Made by a program: the position numbers and the translations under genes. A model generated the notes under the pieces. It saw only the letters and a list, made by a program, of their open reading frames with translations. It ran no database searches and was not told where the DNA came from. From Nibricoccus aquaticus (GTDB lineage: Bacteria > Verrucomicrobiota > Verrucomicrobiia > Opitutales > Opitutaceae), in assembly GCF_002310495.1 (NCBI RefSeq), contig NZ_CP023344.1:1-64000 (forward strand): a stretch of 64,000 nucleotides of DNA. Direction: 5' to 3'. Within the stretch, counting starts at the first letter, position 1. Every line of letters begins with the position of its first letter. This document shows, one piece after another, positions 16,800 to 26,469 of the stretch.

Positions 16800-19700
16800 A
16801 TGAACGCCTTTCTCGAAATAAATCAGGACTACCTGCTGTTTATTTCCGGCATCGCCTTTGCCCTGACCGGCTTCACCGCGCGCTCTCTCGGTCGCGTCGA
16901 TCAACAACCCGCCTGGCGCTGGCTCGGCTGGTTCGGCTTCAGCCGAAGCCTGCACGCCTGGTTCGAGATGCTCCGCCTCGTCGATCTGCGCATCTCCGAA
17001 ACTCTCGCCGCCGTTGAACCCCTCATCCTCGGCGTCTCCTGCCTTTTTCTTATCGAGTTCGCCCGCTGCCTCACCGCGTCACGTCACCGCGACCGCCCCG
17101 GCCGTTGGATTCACCTGCCGCTCCTCCTGATCGCGGCCGCCGTTTCTTTTTTGAGTTCCCGCTCGTCGCTCTACTGGGTTTACGTGCTGCTCAATCCACT
17201 CGGCGGTCTCTGGGCCTCGTACGCGCTCTGGCAATTACGCCGCTCCGCCACCACGCCCCAAGAACGCCTCCGCTGGAAAATCGCCGCCCTCGCGATGTTC
17301 GTGGGCATGACCGGCCTCACCGCCTGCGCGATCTTCACCGAAACCGCCGCCATCCTCCGCTCCGAAAGTATCATTCTGGCCGGTACCGCGCTCGCCGCAC
17401 TGATCTCCATCAGCCTCGGCTGGTGCTACGGACGTCGCGCTCAAAACAATCTCGCCGCCGAACGCGTCGCCGCCTGGCGCACCCGCCGCACTCTCTGGAT
17501 CACCATCGCCTGCGCCACCATCGCCTCCGGCTGGATCGCCGCCGAGGCCATCGGTCAGCGCCGCGATCAAGCCATGCGCCGCGACGTCCTCGCACGCTGC
17601 CAGCTCGTAGCCGCCGCCATCCCTCCCGCGCTCGCCCAATCGCTCGACTGGGGCGACCGCGACTTGGAAAACCTCGCGTATCAGGAACTCAAGGCGCGCA
17701 TGATCGCCCTGCGCAAAGCCAGCCCCGATCTCCGCTTCGTGCTCCTCGCCGGCCTGCTCGACGGCCAGTGCTACTTCGTCGTCGATTCCGAATCCCCCGA
17801 ATCCCCCGACTACTCCCCGCCCGGTCAGCTCTACACCGAAGCCGCCCCCGATTACGTCGCCGCCATGAGCTCCCGCCAGCCCTTCGTCCTCGGCCCCGTC
17901 CGTGATCGCTGGGGCCTGTGGATCATCGGCTCCGTCCCTCTCGCCGATCTCGGTCACGGCCGCGGCTCCATCAACGCCGAGCTCGACATCTCCGCCACCG
18001 ATTGGAACGCCGCCATCCTCCGCGAACGCCTCCCCGTCGCCCTCATCGTCCTGCTCATTCTCTCCCTCCTGCTCCTCTCCTTCCACGCCCAGGAACGCAT
18101 CCGCGACCAGATGGATAACCTCGCGCTCTCCGAACAGCGCAACACCACCCTCGTCGAAGGCTCGCCCGACTGTATCCAGATGCTCGATCTCGACGGCCGC
18201 TGCCTCACCGTCAACCAGCGCGGTCTCGTCGCCCTCGGCTGTCCCGCCTCCACGGTCATCGGCCGCCTCTTCGTCGAACTTTGGCCCGAATCCGTCCGCC
18301 CCCTCGTCGCCAACGCGATGCGCGAAACCGCCCTCGGCAAACCCGCCCACTTCGACGCCGATTACATCCGGCCCGACAAACGCCGGATCACCTGGCACGT
18401 CACCACCAATCCCGTACGCGACACCGCCGGCCGCGTCCGCAGCTTCGTCTGCATCTGCACCGACGTCACCCAGGCTAAAAATTACGAACGCACCCTCCTC
18501 GCAGCCAAAGAAGCTGCCGAGGCCGCCGACCGCGCCAAGAGCGAGTTCCTCGCCGTCATGAGCCACGAGATCCGCACGCCCCTCGGCGGCGTCATCGGCA
18601 TGTTGGAAATTCTCCGCCGTCAGAACCAGTCTCCCGACCAGCGCCGCCACACCGATATGGCCCACAGCAGCGCAGAAGCATTGCTGGAGATTCTCGACGA
18701 CATCCTCGACGCCGCGAAAGTCGAATCCGGCAAACTCCACCTCGAATGCATCGCCTTCCGCGTGCAGGACGAATTCCTCCGCGTGCTCGAAGTCATGAAG
18801 CTCCGCGCCGAGGCGAAAAAACTCTTCCTTCGCTGGACCTTCGATCCTGCGCTGCCCGTCGCCCTTCTCGGCGATCCCACCCGCCTCCGCCAGGTGCTCG
18901 CAAACTTTCTTAGCAACGCGATCAAGTTCACCGCCACCGGCGGCATCACCGTCGCGTTCCAACGCACCGCCGAGATCGGCGAGAAAATTCCCCTCAGCAT
19001 TCAGGTCACCGATACCGGCATCGGCATCTCCCCCGAAGCCCGCGCCAAACTGTTCGGCAAATTCGTCCAGGCCGATGCCTCCACCACCCGCAGCTACGGC
19101 GGCACCGGCCTCGGCCTCTCCATCGTCAAAGGCCTGATCGAGCAGATGGGCGGCGCCGTCTCCGTCGACAGCACGCCCGGCAAAGGCACGACCTTCTCCG
19201 TGCAAATCCCGCTCGCCGTCGCCTCGGAAAACCAACTCCTCGAGCTCGCCACGCCTCACAGCGACACCGCTTTTCTCCCTCCCCACGCGCGCACCCTCCG
19301 CCTCCTCTGCGCCGAAGACGACGCCGTCCAACGCGCCATCGCCGAAAGCCAGGCGCTGGAAATGGGCCACACCATCGCCTTCGCCCTCAACGGCGCCGAA
19401 GCCCTCGAAAAACTCGCCGCCGCCGACTTCGACGCCGTGCTTATGGATAACCGCATGCCAGTCATGGACGGCTTCCAGGCCACCCGCGCCATCCGCGCCG
19501 GCGAGCGCGGCGTCCGCCAGCCGCTGATTCCCATCATCGCGATCACCGCCAACGCCTCCATCGCCTACCGCGATGCATGCCTCGCCGCCGGCATGAACGA
19601 CTTCCTCGCCAAACCGCTCCGCCGCGCCGATTTTCACCGCGCCCTTGCCGACGTCATCCACGCCAGATTCGCCGCCGACCCCGGCGAGACCATCGTTCCC

Positions 19701-20075
19701 GCCGGCCTCACCGAAGCCGAGCTCCTCGCCATGCTCGAAGAGCCCGCCTCCATCCGCCGCACCGAAGAACCCGTGAGCCCGAAAATCGTCTCCCTGTTTT
19801 TCGAGGAAACCACCGGCCGCTTCGCCGAGATGCACACCGCGCTGAAGAACAAAGACGCCTCCACCTTCGCCCGCGCCGCCCACTCCGTGAAAAGCACCTC
19901 GCTCTATATCCACGCGCGCCAGCTCAGCGAAATCGCCGCGCAACTGGAAAAACTCGCCGACGCAGGCCAGCTTGCAGACTTGCTTGCCCCGCTCGCCCAC
20001 GCCGAAACTCTCTTCGCGGGACTGCTGGCCCGCCACCAACGCGACGGCTCGAACACTCCTTTTTCCGCCACATGA
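16800..20075 (+). CDS. Membrane hybrid histidine kinase with receiver and Hpt domains
   Basis: This 1091-residue kinase starts with about seven membrane segments (residues 10-250), an external sensor region between hydrophobic helices near 232-252 and 411-430, and a PAS domain (about 445-560). The kinase core has His 589 (SHEIRTPLGGVIG), an N box (NFLSNAIKFT) and G boxes (DTGIGIS, GGTGLGLSIV). A receiver domain with Asp 883 (LMDNRMPVMDG) and a C-terminal Hpt with His 1028 (ARAAHSVKSTSL) follow. This is a full His-Asp-His phosphorelay in one chain. Its stop overlaps the start of a double-receiver gene. The signal is unknown. Confidence 0.93.
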   Translation: MNAFLEINQDYLLFISGIAFALTGFTARSLGRVDQQPAWRWLGWFGFSRSLHAWFEMLRLVDLRISETLAAVEPLILGVSCLFLIEFARCLTASRHRDRPGRWIHLPLLLIAAAVSFLSSRSSLYWVYVLLNPLGGLWASYALWQLRRSATTPQERLRWKIAALAMFVGMTGLTACAIFTETAAILRSESIILAGTALAALISISLGWCYGRRAQNNLAAERVAAWRTRRTLWITIACATIASGWIAAEAIGQRRDQAMRRDVLARCQLVAAAIPPALAQSLDWGDRDLENLAYQELKARMIALRKASPDLRFVLLAGLLDGQCYFVVDSESPESPDYSPPGQLYTEAAPDYVAAMSSRQPFVLGPVRDRWGLWIIGSVPLADLGHGRGSINAELDISATDWNAAILRERLPVALIVLLILSLLLLSFHAQERIRDQMDNLALSEQRNTTLVEGSPDCIQMLDLDGRCLTVNQRGLVALGCPASTVIGRLFVELWPESVRPLVANAMRETALGKPAHFDADYIRPDKRRITWHVTTNPVRDTAGRVRSFVCICTDVTQAKNYERTLLAAKEAAEAADRAKSEFLAVMSHEIRTPLGGVIGMLEILRRQNQSPDQRRHTDMAHSSAEALLEILDDILDAAKVESGKLHLECIAFRVQDEFLRVLEVMKLRAEAKKLFLRWTFDPALPVALLGDPTRLRQVLANFLSNAIKFTATGGITVAFQRTAEIGEKIPLSIQVTDTGIGISPEARAKLFGKFVQADASTTRSYGGTGLGLSIVKGLIEQMGGAVSVDSTPGKGTTFSVQIPLAVASENQLLELATPHSDTAFLPPHARTLRLLCAEDDAVQRAIAESQALEMGHTIAFALNGAEALEKLAAADFDAVLMDNRMPVMDGFQATRAIRAGERGVRQPLIPIIAITANASIAYRDACLAAGMNDFLAKPLRRADFHRALADVIHARFAADPGETIVPAGLTEAELLAMLEEPASIRRTEEPVSPKIVSLFFEETTGRFAEMHTALKNKDASTFARAAHSVKSTSLYIHARQLSEIAAQLEKLADAGQLADLLAPLAHAETLFAGLLARHQRDGSNTPFSAT

Positions 20076-20893
20076 AAATCCTCCTGGCCGACGACGACAA
20101 AATCGAACGCACCGCCCTCCGCGAACTCATCGGCGAACAACCCAACCTCGAACTCATCGAGGTGGAAAACGGCCAGGCCGCCCTCGACACACTCTGCGAC
20201 GGCCTCAAGCCCGACCTCTGCATCTTCGACATCCGCATGCCCCACGTCGATGGACTCGAGCTCCTCCAACGCATGAGGCGCGACCCGCTCCTGCGCGGCC
20301 TCAAAGTCATCATGACCTCCGCCACGCGCGACAAGGAAACCATTCTCGCCCTCGCGAAACTCCAGATCGCCGGCTACCTCCTCAAGCCCTACGACCCCGC
20401 CAAATCGCGCGCCATTCTCCAGCCCTTCCTCGCCGCCGCCGCCGCCAACCCTCAGCTCGCCTCGCGTAACCTCCTCGCGAAAACCGCTCTGATCATCGAT
20501 GACGACGACATCGCCCGCACCGCGCTCGAAGCGATGATCAAAACCGAAGAAGGCTGGGAGGTCGTCTCCGCCAAAAACGGCCAGGACGCACTCACCCGCC
20601 TGCAACGCGGCCTCCGTCCCGACATCGTCATCGCCGACCTCGTCATGCCCGAGATGGACGGCGTCGCCTTCGTCGGCCGTGTACGTGAAGACGCGCATCT
20701 CCGTTCTCTAAAAATCATCGCCACCTCCGCCGCTCAGGATCGCGATAAAATCGTCGCCCTCGCCAATCTCGGTGTCCGCACCTACCTCGCGAAACCATTC
20801 GAACAAACAAAAATCTCCACCCTGCTCCGCACCGGCACACTCTCTGCCACTGAAGAGGAGAAAGAGAAGGAAAAGGAAAACACTAAACCCTGA
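20072..20893 (+). CDS. Double-receiver response regulator without output domain
   Basis: The 273-residue protein contains two receiver domains: Asp 53 (CIFDIRMPHVDG) and Asp 189 (VIADLVMPEMDG), each with an acidic pocket (ADDDK, IDDDD) and a conserved Lys (LLKPYD, LAKPFE). A short Glu/Lys-rich tail ends the chain; there is no DNA-binding or enzymatic domain. The ATG overlaps the TGA of the hybrid kinase (ATGA), so they are made together, and the Hpt of that kinase is the likely phosphodonor. It may be a phosphate sink or signal through protein contact. Confidence 0.92.
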   Translation: MKILLADDDKIERTALRELIGEQPNLELIEVENGQAALDTLCDGLKPDLCIFDIRMPHVDGLELLQRMRRDPLLRGLKVIMTSATRDKETILALAKLQIAGYLLKPYDPAKSRAILQPFLAAAAANPQLASRNLLAKTALIIDDDDIARTALEAMIKTEEGWEVVSAKNGQDALTRLQRGLRPDIVIADLVMPEMDGVAFVGRVREDAHLRSLKIIATSAAQDRDKIVALANLGVRTYLAKPFEQTKISTLLRTGTLSATEEEKEKEKENTKP

Positions 20894-20914
20894 TTACCAC
20901 TCTCTCTGACCGAT

Positions 20915-20946
20915 AAAAAAAGCGCGGCGATTCACCGCGCTTTTTT
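20915..20946. terminator. Bidirectional terminator between convergent genes
   Basis: AAAAAAAGCGCGG and CCGCGCTTTTTT form a stem with a 7-base loop; A and T tracts on either side make it work on both strands, between the response regulator gene and the phosphoglucomutase gene. Confidence 0.9.
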
Positions 20947-20965
20947 GTGCTTAAAAATCCGCCGC

Positions 20966-22927
20966 TCAGCCTTCCGCACGCTGCTTCGCTTCCGCTTCGA
21001 TGAACGCCTTCACGCGCTCCAACTCGGCCTTCACCTGCGTCTTGGTCGCTGCAAGTTCCGCCGCGTTTCCGGCCTTACCCGATGCGAACAGATAGAACTT
21101 CATCTTCGGCTCCGTGCCTGAGCCACGCGCCGCGAAGCTGTAGCCATTGGCCAGCGTCACGAAATAAAGATCCTGCGACGGGATCGTCTCGCCGTCCGCA
21201 TCGATGACCTTCTCGCGCCCGAAGTCCTGGAACTTCGCCACCGCCACATCGCCAAACTTCGCCGGCGGAGCCGAACGATACGTATCGAGGATGCGCTTGA
21301 TCTTCGCCGCACCGCTCGCGCCTTCATAGTAAAGGTTGATGACCCCTTCGAGGTAGAACCCATACTTCAGGTAAATCTCGTCGAGATACTCCGGCACCGT
21401 CAGCCCGCAGCTCTTCACGTACGCGCAAAGCTCCGCGAACATCAGACACGCCGCGTTGCCATCCTTGTCGCGCACATAGTCGTTGCCGAGATAGCCGTAG
21501 CTCTCCTCGCCGCCGAAAAGATAGAACGACGAGTACTTCTGAAGCAGCTTCGCACGCGTCTCAAACGGCGTGGCATCGTAATCGAGCGCGATGCCTTCCG
21601 TCGTCAGCAGCTTCGCCTTCAACTGTTCCTCGTAGCCGCGGATCTTCGCCGCGATCCACTTAAAGCCGGTCAACGTGTTCACGACTTTCACGCCATGCCC
21701 GTGTCCGATCGCATCTTGGAGCGGCGAGGTCACAAACGTCTTCACAAGCACAGAGGACGAGCCTCCATTCTGCGGAATCCAGCCGAGCTCCTTGTACTTG
21801 CCGATGCGGTACGCCGCCAGCATCGCGCCTATCTGGTTGCCCGTGAGCAGCTCGATCTTGCCTTCTTTATTCCGAACCGCGACGCCCATGCGATCGCAGT
21901 CCGGGTCGGTCGCCATCACGACATCCAATCCTTTTTCCTCAGCCAGCTTCACCGCGAGCGAAAGCGCCTCGGCGTTCTCTGGATTGGGCGATTTCACCGT
22001 TGGAAAACGTGGATCGAACGCCACCTGCGTCTGCACCTCATGTACCTCAGCGCCCGCATGAAGCAGCAGCGGCACCGAAGCAATTCCACCCGTGCCGTGG
22101 ATGTTCGTGAACGCCACCTTGAGCTTCGTCTTCTTGAAAACCTCGCCGTCGATCACAGCCTTCGCCGCGACCGCCAGATACGCATCGTCCGCCGCCTTCG
22201 TGAGCGTGATCACGCCCGCGAGACTCTTCTCCAAATACGTGCCCAGTTCCGCTAGCGGAACCGCGTTCACTTCAGAAACCACGCCCTTGTCATGCGGCGG
22301 CACCACTTGTCCGCCGTCCTCGAAGTACGCTTTGAATCCATTGTCATGCGGCGGATTGTGACTCGCCGTGATCACCACACCCGCGTGCGCCTTCAAGTAA
22401 CGCACCGTGAAGCTCAGCTGCGGCGTCGAGCGCGGTCCTTCAAAAATAAACGCGCTGCCACCGAGACGCGTCCAGGTGGACGCCGCCAGTTCGCAAAAAT
22501 GCCGCGAGAAATGCCGCACATCATGCGCGATCACGAGCTTCGGCACCTCGAAGCGATTCTCCTTCGCGAGGAATTTCTGCGTGTACCGGAAAAGCCCGAT
22601 CGTCGCGCGCACCAGCGTGAAATCGTTGAGCACATTGCTGCCCACCGCCGCATGTTCCGGCGTGCCCTGCGCGCTAAGCTTGCCCGTCTCTGCCGTGGCT
22701 GTGACCACGCCAACGGTCCGCCCGCGCATCCCGCCCGTGCCAAACTCCAGATACCGATAAAAGCGGTCGTTCAGCTCCGACCACGCCTGTTTATCGACAA
22801 GCTCGGCGATGCTGCCGCTCGCCCAACTAGGAAGCGCAGCGCTCAGCCACACTCCCAGATTTTCAGCGGTGCTGGGAAGCAGCTGATTGGATTTCGCGGC
22901 GGTGTTGATTTTTTCGAGCGTGGTCAT
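20966..22927 (-). CDS. Phosphoglucomutase/phosphomannomutase-family enzyme
   Basis: The 653-residue alpha-D-phosphohexomutase interconverts sugar 1- and 6-phosphates. The active serine is Ser 189 in GVVITASHNPPHDNGFK; the metal loop is DPDCDRMGV; the phosphate-binding loop is RGSGTEPKMKFY. The N-terminal EFGTGGMRGR and the long insert fit the larger PGM2-like group. I chose the ATG at 22927 (MTTLEKINTA); the frame upstream of it lies between genes. It follows the UDP-sugar pyrophosphorylase gene by 59 bases on the same strand, so the pair would make nucleotide sugars. Confidence 0.92.
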   Translation of the reverse strand: MTTLEKINTAAKSNQLLPSTAENLGVWLSAALPSWASGSIAELVDKQAWSELNDRFYRYLEFGTGGMRGRTVGVVTATAETGKLSAQGTPEHAAVGSNVLNDFTLVRATIGLFRYTQKFLAKENRFEVPKLVIAHDVRHFSRHFCELAASTWTRLGGSAFIFEGPRSTPQLSFTVRYLKAHAGVVITASHNPPHDNGFKAYFEDGGQVVPPHDKGVVSEVNAVPLAELGTYLEKSLAGVITLTKAADDAYLAVAAKAVIDGEVFKKTKLKVAFTNIHGTGGIASVPLLLHAGAEVHEVQTQVAFDPRFPTVKSPNPENAEALSLAVKLAEEKGLDVVMATDPDCDRMGVAVRNKEGKIELLTGNQIGAMLAAYRIGKYKELGWIPQNGGSSSVLVKTFVTSPLQDAIGHGHGVKVVNTLTGFKWIAAKIRGYEEQLKAKLLTTEGIALDYDATPFETRAKLLQKYSSFYLFGGEESYGYLGNDYVRDKDGNAACLMFAELCAYVKSCGLTVPEYLDEIYLKYGFYLEGVINLYYEGASGAAKIKRILDTYRSAPPAKFGDVAVAKFQDFGREKVIDADGETIPSQDLYFVTLANGYSFAARGSGTEPKMKFYLFASGKAGNAAELAATKTQVKAELERVKAFIEAEAKQRAEG

Positions 22928-22986
22928 GGTGAGGCGATAGAGGTTAAACTCAGGGGAAGTGATGAGGCGGAAATGCGCGGCGCGTC

Positions 22987-24411
22987 TTATTCGAGATAGA
23001 GCCCGTCGGTGATCGCAGGCTTCGTGGCTGCCTTCGCCCAGCGATCCGCAAACGAATCCTCGTCGTACCCAAACAGCGGCGACACCTCGACCGCCACGTT
23101 TGGCAGCCCGCTCGCATCGGTGGCCACCGCCGCGCCATTGGCTTTGAACCACCGCGCAAATTGACGCAGCTGGTCTTCGCGACAGGTCTTCGGCGAATCG
23201 AGTCCCTCGGCATTTTTCACCGGACTGAAATCGTCCGCGCGCTTCGCCTCGATGATCACGGGATTCTTCGCGAACGGCAGTGCGTCGAAGACAAACATCT
23301 CGAACTTCACGCCATTCGCCTTCTCCGGCTTCACCGCTTTGCCTGCGGCATCGACCGTCGGAATTTTCTTATCCGCACGGTGAAACGGCAGCGCCACACC
23401 TTCGCCACCAGCTGCCATGCGACGGATGAACGCTGCGTCGAAAATATGGATCGCCACGCTCCCCGCGATGTACCGCAGCTTCCCGGTCTTCTCGTCCACT
23501 TCCTTCTGATAACTCGCCGGAAGATCCGAATACTCCACGACCACGTTCTTCCCATGCTGCGTGCAGAAATGCCCGACCTTTTCCTCGGCATACGCCTTCG
23601 GCACCATCTTGCTGCTCATCTCCGAACCGCGCAGCAGGTGAAAGCCAATGAACGTCGGATCGATCACGCGAATCAGCGGATTATCCACCTGGAAATAGCT
23701 CAGCGTATCGATCCCTTCGCGCTTCATCAGATCGAGTGCGCCACTGCGATCGAGCGCACGCAGCGAACCGCCATGCCCGTCCGGGCTCATCGCAATCGTT
23801 CCCGTCGTTTCCAGCAAAATCTTCCCATTAAAATCCACCGCCGGCATCCGGCCCTGCCGAAAGAAATGCACCAGCGATGCATCGAGACCGAAGAACGTGT
23901 TCTCTTTGAAAAACCCTTCCGTCGCCTCGTGGTTCGCGTGACTCGTCATGATGAACCAGTGAATCGGTTTCCCATAACGAATCGCCGCCGCCCGGATCTT
24001 CTCCGCGAAGACCTGAAACAGCGTCTTCTTCTTCAGCGGCGTCACCGGATAAGTTCCCTTCGGCCCATCGTAACCGAGCCGCGTCCCCTGTCCGCCCGCG
24101 ACGGTGAACGCCGCCACCCGTCCCGCGCGCAGCGCCGCTTCGCCCGCCGCTTTCGCCTTCGCCCAGTCATCCGCGTTGCCACCATTCTCAGGCAGCGGCG
24201 CAAACGGCGCGGGCGCGAGTCCGTCGAGATTCACCGTCGCCGCGTTCTTTCCAAGCAACGTGCGGTTGAGTTGCTCCACTTCCGCGAGATCGATCTCGGC
24301 GGCTTCGGCGAGCAACCGCTGCTGCGCGGCTGCATCGAGTTGGGAGTAAAACGCGAAAACCTGTCCCTGTCCGGCGCGTTCGAAAGCTTCGATGATCGAG
24401 GGTGTGGCCAT
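22987..24411 (-). CDS. UDP-sugar pyrophosphorylase, UAP1-like (UDPGP family)
   Basis: The 474-residue nucleotidyltransferase belongs to the eukaryote-like UDPGP family rather than the GalU type. The nucleotide loop is VAGGQGTRLGYDGPKGTYP (from residue 104), and the TSHANHEATEGFF, MSPDGHGG and QVDNPLIRVIDP segments match UDP-N-acetylhexosamine pyrophosphorylases. It would form UDP-GlcNAc or UDP-Glc from the 1-phosphate made by the downstream mutase. Which sugar is used cannot be decided here. Confidence 0.9.
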   Translation of the reverse strand: MATPSIIEAFERAGQGQVFAFYSQLDAAAQQRLLAEAAEIDLAEVEQLNRTLLGKNAATVNLDGLAPAPFAPLPENGGNADDWAKAKAAGEAALRAGRVAAFTVAGGQGTRLGYDGPKGTYPVTPLKKKTLFQVFAEKIRAAAIRYGKPIHWFIMTSHANHEATEGFFKENTFFGLDASLVHFFRQGRMPAVDFNGKILLETTGTIAMSPDGHGGSLRALDRSGALDLMKREGIDTLSYFQVDNPLIRVIDPTFIGFHLLRGSEMSSKMVPKAYAEEKVGHFCTQHGKNVVVEYSDLPASYQKEVDEKTGKLRYIAGSVAIHIFDAAFIRRMAAGGEGVALPFHRADKKIPTVDAAGKAVKPEKANGVKFEMFVFDALPFAKNPVIIEAKRADDFSPVKNAEGLDSPKTCREDQLRQFARWFKANGAAVATDASGLPNVAVEVSPLFGYDEDSFADRWAKAATKPAITDGLYLE

Positions 24412-24494
24412 GAAAGAAAAACGATGTGCGCCGAAATTCAGGAACGCCCGCGCACTAGGGCAATGCTTATTCGGTCCCCTACACGACGATCAGG

Positions 24495-24812
24495 TCAGCG
24501 CTTAGGCTCCGTCCGGAAAAGCCGCTCGTCCTGCTCTGAAAAAAGAAAAATCTTCTCGCCCGGCTTCGCGTAGCCGAGCTGCCGGCGTATCACCATTTCC
24601 ACATACGCCGGATCGTTCCGCAGCCGCTCCAGCACCGTCTCCTGCTCCTTCAGTTTCTGCTGTGCCTCAGCCAGCTGCACTTTCGCCATCTGCTCCGCCT
24701 TGAGCAGATGCTGGTACTCCTCACGCGACCTCCAGAAAAACACGCCCGAGCCAATGGCGATGCCCACGAACAATAGCAGGTAGAGAACAACGATCAGTCG
24801 GCGCAAATTCAC
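24495..24812 (-). CDS. FtsB/DivIC-like septum formation initiator
   Basis: This 105-residue bitopic membrane protein has a short cytoplasmic start, one membrane helix (IVVLYLLLFVGIAIGSGVFFW), a coiled coil (about 35-70) and the conserved DivIC end RRQLGYAKPGEKIFLF. Such proteins hold the divisome complex together. I chose the GTG at 24812 (VNLRRLIVV); the longer frame adds 39 residues lacking family character and runs into the divergent promoter region of the ExeA-like gene. Confidence 0.87.
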   Translation of the reverse strand: MNLRRLIVVLYLLLFVGIAIGSGVFFWRSREEYQHLLKAEQMAKVQLAEAQQKLKEQETVLERLRNDPAYVEMVIRRQLGYAKPGEKIFLFSEQDERLFRTEPKR

Positions 24813-24943
24813 GGCGTTAGAGTGACGCAGATAAACGCCCGCCGCCCCGTGATGTAAAGGAGCTTTCAAAACCCAGCCCACTTCGCCCCTCGCACATGAA
24901 TTTAGCGTGCGTTTCCCGACGCCCGCCAATACTCCAAACCCAC

Positions 24944-25759
24944 ATGTATCAGAGCTTTTACGGATTCTCGGAGATGCCGTTCAACATCACCCCGGACCCG
25001 AAATTCCTCTACCTTTCACCCACCCACCAGGAAGCCCTCCAACACCTCAAATTCGGGGTCGAGCAGCGCAAGGGCTTCATCGTGGTCGTCGGCGAGGTCG
25101 GCTGCGGAAAAACCACCCTCTGCCGCCGCTTCCTCAACGAGCTCGATCCCGCCCGCTTCGACACCGCCCTTATCGTCAACCCGCGCGTCAACGAGACCCA
25201 GATGCTCCGCGCCATCCTCCAGGAACTCGGCGAAACCACCGACGCCGACGACCCCCACGATCTCGTCCTCCAGATGAACCGCATCCTCCTCGAACGCATC
25301 GAGCGCGGCCGCGACATCGTCCTCATCATCGACGAGGCCCAGAACCTCTCCTTCGAAGTCCTCGAACAAGTCCGCCTCCTCTCCAACCTCGAAACCGATA
25401 AACAAAAACTCCTCCAGATCGTCCTCATGGGACAGCCCGAGCTGAAAGACATCATCAAGCGCGACGAACTCCGCCAGCTCCGCCAGCGCATCCTCGTCCA
25501 CTGCGAACTCGAACCCCTCAACCCGTACGACCTCGCCCACTACGTGAACCACCGCATGACCAAGGCCGGCTGGAACGGCCGCCCCTTTTTCACCTCCTGG
25601 GCCATGCGCCGCATCCACGGATTCTCCCGCGGCATTCCCCGCGTCGTGAATAACCTCTGCGACAAGGCCCTCCTCTCCGCCTACATCCGAGAGTCCGACG
25701 AGATCTCCTACTGGGACGTCCGCCGTGCGATCATCGACGTGAAAAAACTCACCGACTAA
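24944..25759 (+). CDS. ExeA/GspA-type AAA+ ATPase
   Basis: The 271-residue ATPase starts MYQSFYGFSEMPFNITPDP, the typical ExeA opening. Walker A is GEVGCGKTT (50-58) and Walker B is IVLIIDEAQNL (from about 125). Such ATPases help secretin or export-complex assembly in type II secretion and are also found in PEP-CTERM/exosortase-linked exopolysaccharide loci. It is first in a run with a GspB-like protein, a polyprenyl glycosylphosphotransferase and an O-antigen ligase-like gene, which favours the polysaccharide role. Confidence 0.9.
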   Translation: MYQSFYGFSEMPFNITPDPKFLYLSPTHQEALQHLKFGVEQRKGFIVVVGEVGCGKTTLCRRFLNELDPARFDTALIVNPRVNETQMLRAILQELGETTDADDPHDLVLQMNRILLERIERGRDIVLIIDEAQNLSFEVLEQVRLLSNLETDKQKLLQIVLMGQPELKDIIKRDELRQLRQRILVHCELEPLNPYDLAHYVNHRMTKAGWNGRPFFTSWAMRRIHGFSRGIPRVVNNLCDKALLSAYIRESDEISYWDVRRAIIDVKKLTD

Positions 25760-25782
25760 ATTGCCCCACCCTTTCGCCCGCC

Positions 25783-26445
25783 ATGAGCCTCATCAACGAC
25801 GCCCTCAAAAAAGCCCAGAACCGGCACGGCGACACCACCCCGCCCCCATCCGGCGCCACCGGCCCTGCCTCGATCCCGTCCGCCCCGCGCAAAGGCAAAA
25901 CCCCCGTCGGCAAAATCGCCCTCATCTGCGTCGGCATCGCCCTGCTCTCTGCCGCCATCTCCACCACCGTCATCCTGTTGGTAGTGCGCAAAGACGAGCC
26001 CGCCCCGCTCCCCGCGCCTCCCGTTGCAACGCTCCCCCAACCCACACAACCGGCTCCACTCGCCTCCCCGGTCAGCGCCCCCACCACCGCTCCCGTAACC
26101 GCCGTGCCCGCGACTTCATCTCCCATCACGTCCACCGAAGCTTCATCACCGACAACCGCGCCCGTCGTCAGCGCACCTCCGGTGGCAGTCACTCTCCCCG
26201 CTCCCACGCCGCCCGAGCCCGCCCCCGCCATCAAGCTCGGCACGCGCATCCAGTCCTTCATCGACCGCCTCCGCGTCACCAGCATCCGCATCTCCGATAC
26301 GGGGAACAAAGCCATCCTCAACGACCGCCTCTTCCGCATCAACGATCTCGTCGAGCCCTCCCTTGGCCTCCGCCTCACCGACATCCAGCCCAGCCAGCTC
26401 ACCTTCACCGATGAGTCCGGCGCCACCTACCTCCGCCACTTCTAA
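25783..26445 (+). CDS. GspB-like bitopic membrane protein
   Basis: The 220-residue protein starts MSLINDALKKAQNRHGD, as GspB/ExeB partners of ExeA do. It has one membrane helix (about 45-68), a long Pro/Ala/Thr-rich periplasmic linker and a C-terminal GspB-like domain (NDRLFRINDLVEPSLGLRLT). It begins 23 bases after the ExeA-like gene. The pair probably forms an inner-membrane complex that energises assembly of an envelope channel. Confidence 0.83.
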   Translation: MSLINDALKKAQNRHGDTTPPPSGATGPASIPSAPRKGKTPVGKIALICVGIALLSAAISTTVILLVVRKDEPAPLPAPPVATLPQPTQPAPLASPVSAPTTAPVTAVPATSSPITSTEASSPTTAPVVSAPPVAVTLPAPTPPEPAPAIKLGTRIQSFIDRLRVTSIRISDTGNKAILNDRLFRINDLVEPSLGLRLTDIQPSQLTFTDESGATYLRHF

Positions 26446-26469
26446 GCCCCCGGCCCGCGGCTCCCGCCC

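Noticed and set aside
17235-20039. Very long open frame on the minus strand (934 codons) opposite the hybrid kinase
   Set aside because: It is the antisense shadow of a G+C-rich gene; its translation is Gly/Glu/Ala-rich with no motif, and the plus strand codes a complete kinase.
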